Positions 60,291 through 64,000 of a stretch of 64,000 bases of DNA are shown here, one piece after another. The notes beneath the pieces were generated by a model. The model saw nothing but the letters and a program-made list of their open reading frames with translations. It did not search any database and was not told the DNA's origin. Both the position numbers and the translations under genes were made by a program. The DNA comes from Reyranella sp. (GTDB taxonomy: Bacteria; Pseudomonadota; Alphaproteobacteria; Reyranellales; Reyranellaceae): contig NZ_SCUT01000043.1 of assembly GCF_004297265.1 (NCBI RefSeq), forward strand, positions 35,259 to 99,258. The letters are read 5' to 3'. Within the stretch, counting starts at the first letter, position 1; every line of letters begins with the position of its first letter.

Positions 60291-61435
60291 GTGGGGCGAC
60301 CCTCGCCCGCGTCGAAGCGCACGTCTTCCGCACCCCCATCGCGGAGCCGGTCCGCACATCCTTCGGCACGATGATCGAGCGCGCCGCCGTGTTCGTGAGG
60401 GTCGAGGATTCCGACGGTGCCCGGGGCTGGGGCGAAATCTGGTGCAACTTCCCCAACGCGGCCGCCGAACATCGTGCGCTGTTGTTCGCCGACATCGTGG
60501 CGCCGCGCGCGCTGGGCAGGTCCCTCGACGATCCGGTCGGCCTGTGGGGCGAGATCGATCGCGCGCTGCATGTGCTGCGCGTCCAGAGCGGTGACGCCGG
60601 GGCCCTCTCCGCGGCCGCTGCCGGCCTCGACCTGGCAATCCACGACCTGCGCGCCCGCAAGCGCGGCCTGCCGCTATGGCGCGCTCTCGGTGGGACCGAC
60701 GACTCGCCCGTCCCAGCCTATGCGTCGGGCCTCAATCCCGGCCGTGCCGCCTATGACACGGTGGGCCGCATGCGCACGGCCGGCCATCGCGCCTTCAAGA
60801 TAAAGGTCGGCTTCGGCGAGGAGACCGATCTCGGTTCGCTGCGCCCCGTCCGCGCCGAACTGCGGGCCGCCGAGCAGCTGATGGTCGACGCCAACCAGGG
60901 CTGGGACCTGCGCACGGCCTGCGCGATGGCACCGAAGCTCGCCGAATTCGGACTGGGCTGGATCGAGGAGCCGCTGATGGCAGACCGGCCGCTCAGCGAG
61001 TGGACGCAGGTCGCCGCCGTGACGCCGGCCCGGCTGGCCGTCGGTGAGAACCTGCGCGGCGCCGGGCCGTTCCAGGACATGATCGACAGCGGCCTGTTCG
61101 GCGTGATCCAGCCGGACGCCGCCAAGTGGGGCGGCCATTCCGGTTGCCTGCCTGTCGCGCGCGCCGCGCTGGCGGCCGGCCGCACCTTCTGTCCGCACTT
61201 CCTGGGCGGCGGCATCGGCCTCCTCCATTCGCTGCACCTGCTGGCTGCCGTGCGCGGCCCTGGCCTGCTGGAGGTTGATGCCAACCCCAATCCTCTGCGC
61301 GAAGGCATTCTGCAGGACGTTTTTTCGGTCCGTGACGGCAGCGTCACCCTTCCCGGCGGGCAAGGACTCGGTCTAGAACCAGACATCAAGCCGCTCCTGA
61401 CCCTAAGAAGCCTTCATATCGAGCGGCGCGCGTAA
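60287..61435 (+). CDS. mandelate racemase/muconate lactonizing enzyme family protein
   Basis: Enolase-superfamily enzyme of 382 residues. KxK motif FKIKVGF, metal Asp in MVDANQGW, Glu in WIEEPL and Glu in AVGENL, then QPDAAKWGG and HFLGGG near the C-terminus. The first third is the capping domain. These enzymes abstract an alpha-proton of a carboxylate: racemases, dehydratases or lactonizing enzymes. The substrate cannot be fixed. Follows the VOC gene by 50 nt and precedes acyl-CoA ligase copy 2 by 13 nt. Confidence 0.88.
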   Translation: MSGATLARVEAHVFRTPIAEPVRTSFGTMIERAAVFVRVEDSDGARGWGEIWCNFPNAAAEHRALLFADIVAPRALGRSLDDPVGLWGEIDRALHVLRVQSGDAGALSAAAAGLDLAIHDLRARKRGLPLWRALGGTDDSPVPAYASGLNPGRAAYDTVGRMRTAGHRAFKIKVGFGEETDLGSLRPVRAELRAAEQLMVDANQGWDLRTACAMAPKLAEFGLGWIEEPLMADRPLSEWTQVAAVTPARLAVGENLRGAGPFQDMIDSGLFGVIQPDAAKWGGHSGCLPVARAALAAGRTFCPHFLGGGIGLLHSLHLLAAVRGPGLLEVDANPNPLREGILQDVFSVRDGSVTLPGGQGLGLEPDIKPLLTLRSLHIERRA

Positions 61436-61448
61436 GAGAGGAAACGCC

Positions 61449-63080
61449 ATGCTGGGTTTGATGCAAGACCGTCCGCTGCTGATCTCGCAGATCATCGACT
61501 ATGCGGCCGCCGCCTATCCCGATGTGGAGATCGTGACCCGCACCGTCGAGGGCCCGATCCACCGCTACGGTTACAAGGACGCGCGCAAGCGCGCCAAACA
61601 GCTGGCGGAAGCGCTGCAGGGACTGGGCATCAAGCTCGGCGACCGGGTCGGCACCATCGCCTGGAACACCTACCGGCATTTCGAACTCTATTTCGGCATC
61701 TCCGGCATCGGTGCCGTGCTGCACACGCTGAACCCGCGCCTGGCGCCCGAGCATGTGGCCTACATCGCCAACCATGCCGAGGATCAGATCCTCTTCGTCG
61801 ACCTGAATCTCGTACCGGTTGTCGAGGCTGTCTACGACCAGCTCAAGACCGTGAAGCATGTCGTGGTCATGACCGACCGCGCCCACATGCCGACCTCGGC
61901 CAAGATCCCGAAGCTGCTCTGCTACGAGGAGCTGATCGCCGACAAGCCGGGCACCCTCACCTGGCCGGAGTTCGACGAGAAGACAGCCTCGTCGCTCTGC
62001 TATACGTCGGGCACCACGGGCAATCCGAAGGGCGTGCTCTATTCGCACCGCTCCACGATGATTCATTCGATGATGATGTGCTCAGGCCCGGTGCTGGCGC
62101 TCGATCCCGACACCACGATCCTTCCCGTGGTGCCGATGTTCCACGCCAATGCCTGGGGTCTCGTCTATGCCGGCCCCTTCTGTGGCACCAAGCTGGTCTT
62201 CCCGGGCTTCAAGCTCGACGGCGCCAGCATCTACGAGCTGCTCGACAAGGAGCAGGTGACCCTGTCTGCCGGCGTGCCGACCGTGTGGCTGGCCCTGCTC
62301 GACTACTGCCAGCAGAACAAACTGAAGATGTCGTCGGTCAAGCGCACCCTGATCGGCGGCTCGGCAGTCCCCTACGCCATGATCGAGCGCTTCTGGAAGG
62401 AACACGGCGTCGAGGTCGCCCAGGGCTGGGGCATGACCGAGATGAGCCCGCTCGGCACCCTGACCCGCTTCAACAGGGGCGAGCGCAACCTGCCCGACGC
62501 CGAGCGCTTCGCCATCACCGCCAAGCAGGGCCGCCCGGTCTTTGGCTGTGAGATGAAGATCATCGACGATGCCGGCAACGACCTGCCGCTGGACGGTAGC
62601 GTCTCGGGCAACATGGTCGTGCGCGGCCCGTGGATCGTGAAGGGCTACATGAAGGGCGACGGCAAGAGCCAGTTCCTGGAGAACGACTGGTTCCACACCG
62701 GCGACGTCTGCAAGATCGAGAGCGACGGCTCGGTGGTCATCACCGACCGCTCGAAGGACGTGATCAAGTCGGGCGGCGAGTGGATCAGCTCGATCGACCT
62801 CGAGAACGCCGCCATGGGCTGCGCGGGCGTGGCAGAGGCCGCGGTGATCGGCGTCGCTCATCCCAAGTGGGACGAACGCCCCCTGCTCATCGTCGTCCGC
62901 CGCCCCGACGCCACTATCGAGAAGGCCGACGTTCTGAAGTTCCTCGAAGGCAAGATCGCCAAGTGGTGGATGCCGGACGACGTGCAGTTCATCGACGCGA
63001 TCCCCCACGGCGCCACCGGCAAGATCCTGAAGACGGCCCTGCGCAAGCAGTTCGAGAGCTACAAGCTCCCGACCGCCTGA
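61449..63080 (+). CDS. AMP-forming acyl-CoA synthetase (DmdB-like), copy 2
   Basis: Ligase of 543 residues, paralog of the gene at 54.1 kb. [51 protein letters not shown], and [12 protein letters not shown]. Sequence begins [16 protein letters not shown], as in the other copy. Probably activates the carboxylic acid product of the upstream oxygenase/enolase-type steps (inference). Its last 22 nt overlap the end of the convergent cation exporter gene. Confidence 0.88.
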   Translation: MLGLMQDRPLLISQIIDYAAAAYPDVEIVTRTVEGPIHRYGYKDARKRAKQLAEALQGLGIKLGDRVGTIAWNTYRHFELYFGISGIGAVLHTLNPRLAPEHVAYIANHAEDQILFVDLNLVPVVEAVYDQLKTVKHVVVMTDRAHMPTSAKIPKLLCYEELIADKPGTLTWPEFDEKTASSLCYTSGTTGNPKGVLYSHRSTMIHSMMMCSGPVLALDPDTTILPVVPMFHANAWGLVYAGPFCGTKLVFPGFKLDGASIYELLDKEQVTLSAGVPTVWLALLDYCQQNKLKMSSVKRTLIGGSAVPYAMIERFWKEHGVEVAQGWGMTEMSPLGTLTRFNRGERNLPDAERFAITAKQGRPVFGCEMKIIDDAGNDLPLDGSVSGNMVVRGPWIVKGYMKGDGKSQFLENDWFHTGDVCKIESDGSVVITDRSKDVIKSGGEWISSIDLENAAMGCAGVAEAAVIGVAHPKWDERPLLIVVRRPDATIEKADVLKFLEGKIAKWWMPDDVQFIDAIPHGATGKILKTALRKQFESYKLPTA

Positions 63081-63715
63081 GGGGCGCCGTCCCGCGAGCG
63101 ACGCAGCTCGACCAGGGCGTGACGAGTCACCTGGAAGGCACCGACCAGGGCGAGGCCGGACATGATCGCGGCGACGACATAGTCCGGCCAGCCGCTGCCC
63201 GAGCCGAACACGCCCGCGGCGGCGGCGAGCACGGCGAGATTGCCGATCGCGTCGTTGCGCGTGCAGATCCACACCGAGCGCATGTTGCTGTCGCCCGCGC
63301 GCCAGCGATAGAGCAGCAGCGCCACGCCGAAGTTGGAAGCCAGCGCCAGCGCGCCGACCACACCCATCACCGGCGCCTGCGGTACGGTGCCGGCCAGTGC
63401 GTGGCTGATCGTGGTGATCGCGACCCACAGGCCGAAGGCGCCCATGCTGGCGGCCTTCAGCAGCGAGGCGCGGGCGCGCCACTGGATCGCCATGCCCAGC
63501 ACGAACAGGCTGATCCCGTAGTTGCCGGCATCGCCCAGGAAGTCGAGCGAGTCGGCCAGCAGCGAGACCGACTGCGCGGCGACGCCCGCGCCGATCTCGA
63601 CCACGAACATGGCGAGGTTCACTGCCAGTGCGATCCACAGGATGCGCTTGTAGGCAGGCGAGGACGACGCCGCATTGGCGTGCTCATGACCGTGATCGCA
63701 GCAACCAGCACTCAT
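63059..63715 (-). CDS. cation diffusion facilitator family exporter
   Basis: Membrane protein of 218 residues with about six helices. The N-terminus CCDHGHEHANA is Cys- and His-rich, probably binding metal. SLLADSLDFLGDAGNYG (helix 2 with two Asp) and RNDAIGNLAVL (helix 5) hold the metal-site residues of the CDF group. Shorter than typical because the C-terminal cytoplasmic domain is almost absent. It is adjacent to the ArsR regulator gene with a 1-nt gap. Exports Zn, Cd, Co or similar (family knowledge). Confidence 0.85.
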   Translation of the reverse strand: MSAGCCDHGHEHANAASSSPAYKRILWIALAVNLAMFVVEIGAGVAAQSVSLLADSLDFLGDAGNYGISLFVLGMAIQWRARASLLKAASMGAFGLWVAITTISHALAGTVPQAPVMGVVGALALASNFGVALLLYRWRAGDSNMRSVWICTRNDAIGNLAVLAAAAGVFGSGSGWPDYVVAAIMSGLALVGAFQVTRHALVELRRSRDGAPQAVGSL

Positions 63716-63716
63716 C

Positions 63717-64000
63717 TCAATGCTCCGCAATGTGGGTGACCATGTCCTCGACCATGCGGCGGACATGGAGGTCGTCGGCCTCGTAGTAGACCTGCTTGCC
63801 CTGCCGGTCGGCCCGCACCAGCCGCGCGCCCTTCAGCAGCCGCAGGTGATGGCTGACCAGCGAAACCGAGAGGCCGAGCCGCTCGGCGATGTCCGACACC
63901 GCGAGCGGCGCGCGCAGGCAGGAGACCACGATCTTCAGCCGGGTCGGATCGCCCAGCAACCGGAACAGGTCGGCCAGCGCCACCGCATGGTCGTCGGACA
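63717..64000 (-). CDS. ArsR-family metal-responsive regulator, N-terminus at window edge
   Basis: Winged-helix regulator, about 94 residues. DLFRLLGDPTRLKIV, VSDIAERLGLSVSLVSHHLRLLKGARLVRADRQGKQVYYEADDLHVRRMVEDMVTHIAEH. HHL after the recognition helix and C-terminal His residues fit SmtB/CzrA-type metal sensors. The frame continues to the last base as S-D-D-H-A-V-A-L-A before DLFR, so the start is probably just beyond the edge (the final bases CA would complete an ATG or GTG). Likely represses the CDF exporter that follows. Confidence 0.87.
   Translation of the reverse strand, partial: SDDHAVALADLFRLLGDPTRLKIVVSCLRAPLAVSDIAERLGLSVSLVSHHLRLLKGARLVRADRQGKQVYYEADDLHVRRMVEDMVTHIAEH

Overview
The window is very gene-dense (roughly 67 protein genes, no intergenic stretch above about 210 bases) and strongly GC-rich, with GTG and TTG starts and many ATGA-type overlaps. 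The mix of genes points to a metabolically versatile soil or freshwater alphaproteobacterium, perhaps Reyranella- or Bradyrhizobium-like: branched-chain-type, taurine/nitrate-type and spermidine/putrescine-type ABC importers, a Bug-type receptor, several Fe(II)/2-oxoglutarate oxygenases, acyl-CoA ligases, and TamA/TamB. That placement is inference from gene content. No rRNA, tRNA, CRISPR array, transposase or phage gene was seen.

Layout. 1-6.9 kb, mostly minus strand: a truncated SDR dehydrogenase, a Bcr/CflA-like exporter, a transglutaminase-like protein, an SRPBCC protein, a TIGR03032-like protein, two overlapping hotdog thioesterases, a compositionally odd secreted protein and an acyl-CoA dehydrogenase. 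7.1-15.2 kb, plus: a complete livHMGF-type importer with an acyl-CoA synthetase and two tandem substrate-binding proteins, each followed by a good terminator. 15.2-17.5 kb: two paralogous small lipoproteins and two SDRs. 17.6-21 kb, minus: a SsuABC/TauABC-type importer coupled to an alpha/beta hydrolase. 21-23.8 kb: a PF10014-type 2OG dioxygenase and a LigAB-like extradiol dioxygenase with an SDR. 24-33.4 kb, plus: envelope genes (tamA, tamB, an OmpA-type lipoprotein, a DedA protein), then hisC and a CopC-like protein.

33.4-42.8 kb is the most interesting part. An eight-gene minus-strand operon encodes two tandem DUF917 proteins, a hydantoinase/oxoprolinase A-like protein, a four-part PotABCD-type importer and an AroM-family protein. 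Facing it, on the plus strand, is a gene whose product joins an AroM-like domain to a C-terminal LuxR-type helix-turn-helix. The two cysteines that look catalytic in the stand-alone AroM are Met and Ser in this regulator, so it looks like an enzyme fold turned into a ligand sensor. A perfect 6-bp inverted repeat lies just upstream of its ribosome-binding site. A hydantoin- or thiohydantoin-type substrate is a testable hypothesis.

43.7-49.9 kb, plus: an operon with an isopenicillin-N-synthase-like oxygenase, an orphan family-5 substrate-binding protein, two MHS-type transporters and an amidohydrolase. 49.9-54 kb, minus: a persulfide dioxygenase-rhodanese fusion, an aldo/keto reductase and an MscS-family channel. 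54-63 kb: two paralogous AMP-forming acyl-CoA ligases flank a DUF1772-like protein, a Bug receptor, a GlcG/HbpS-like protein, two tandem 2OG oxygenases, a VOC protein and an enolase-superfamily enzyme. The right edge has a cation-diffusion-facilitator exporter and a truncated ArsR regulator. Four intergenic palindromic repeats occur. Tandem duplication is a repeated theme (SDRs, thioesterases, lipoproteins, LivK, DUF917, MHS, 2OG oxygenases).
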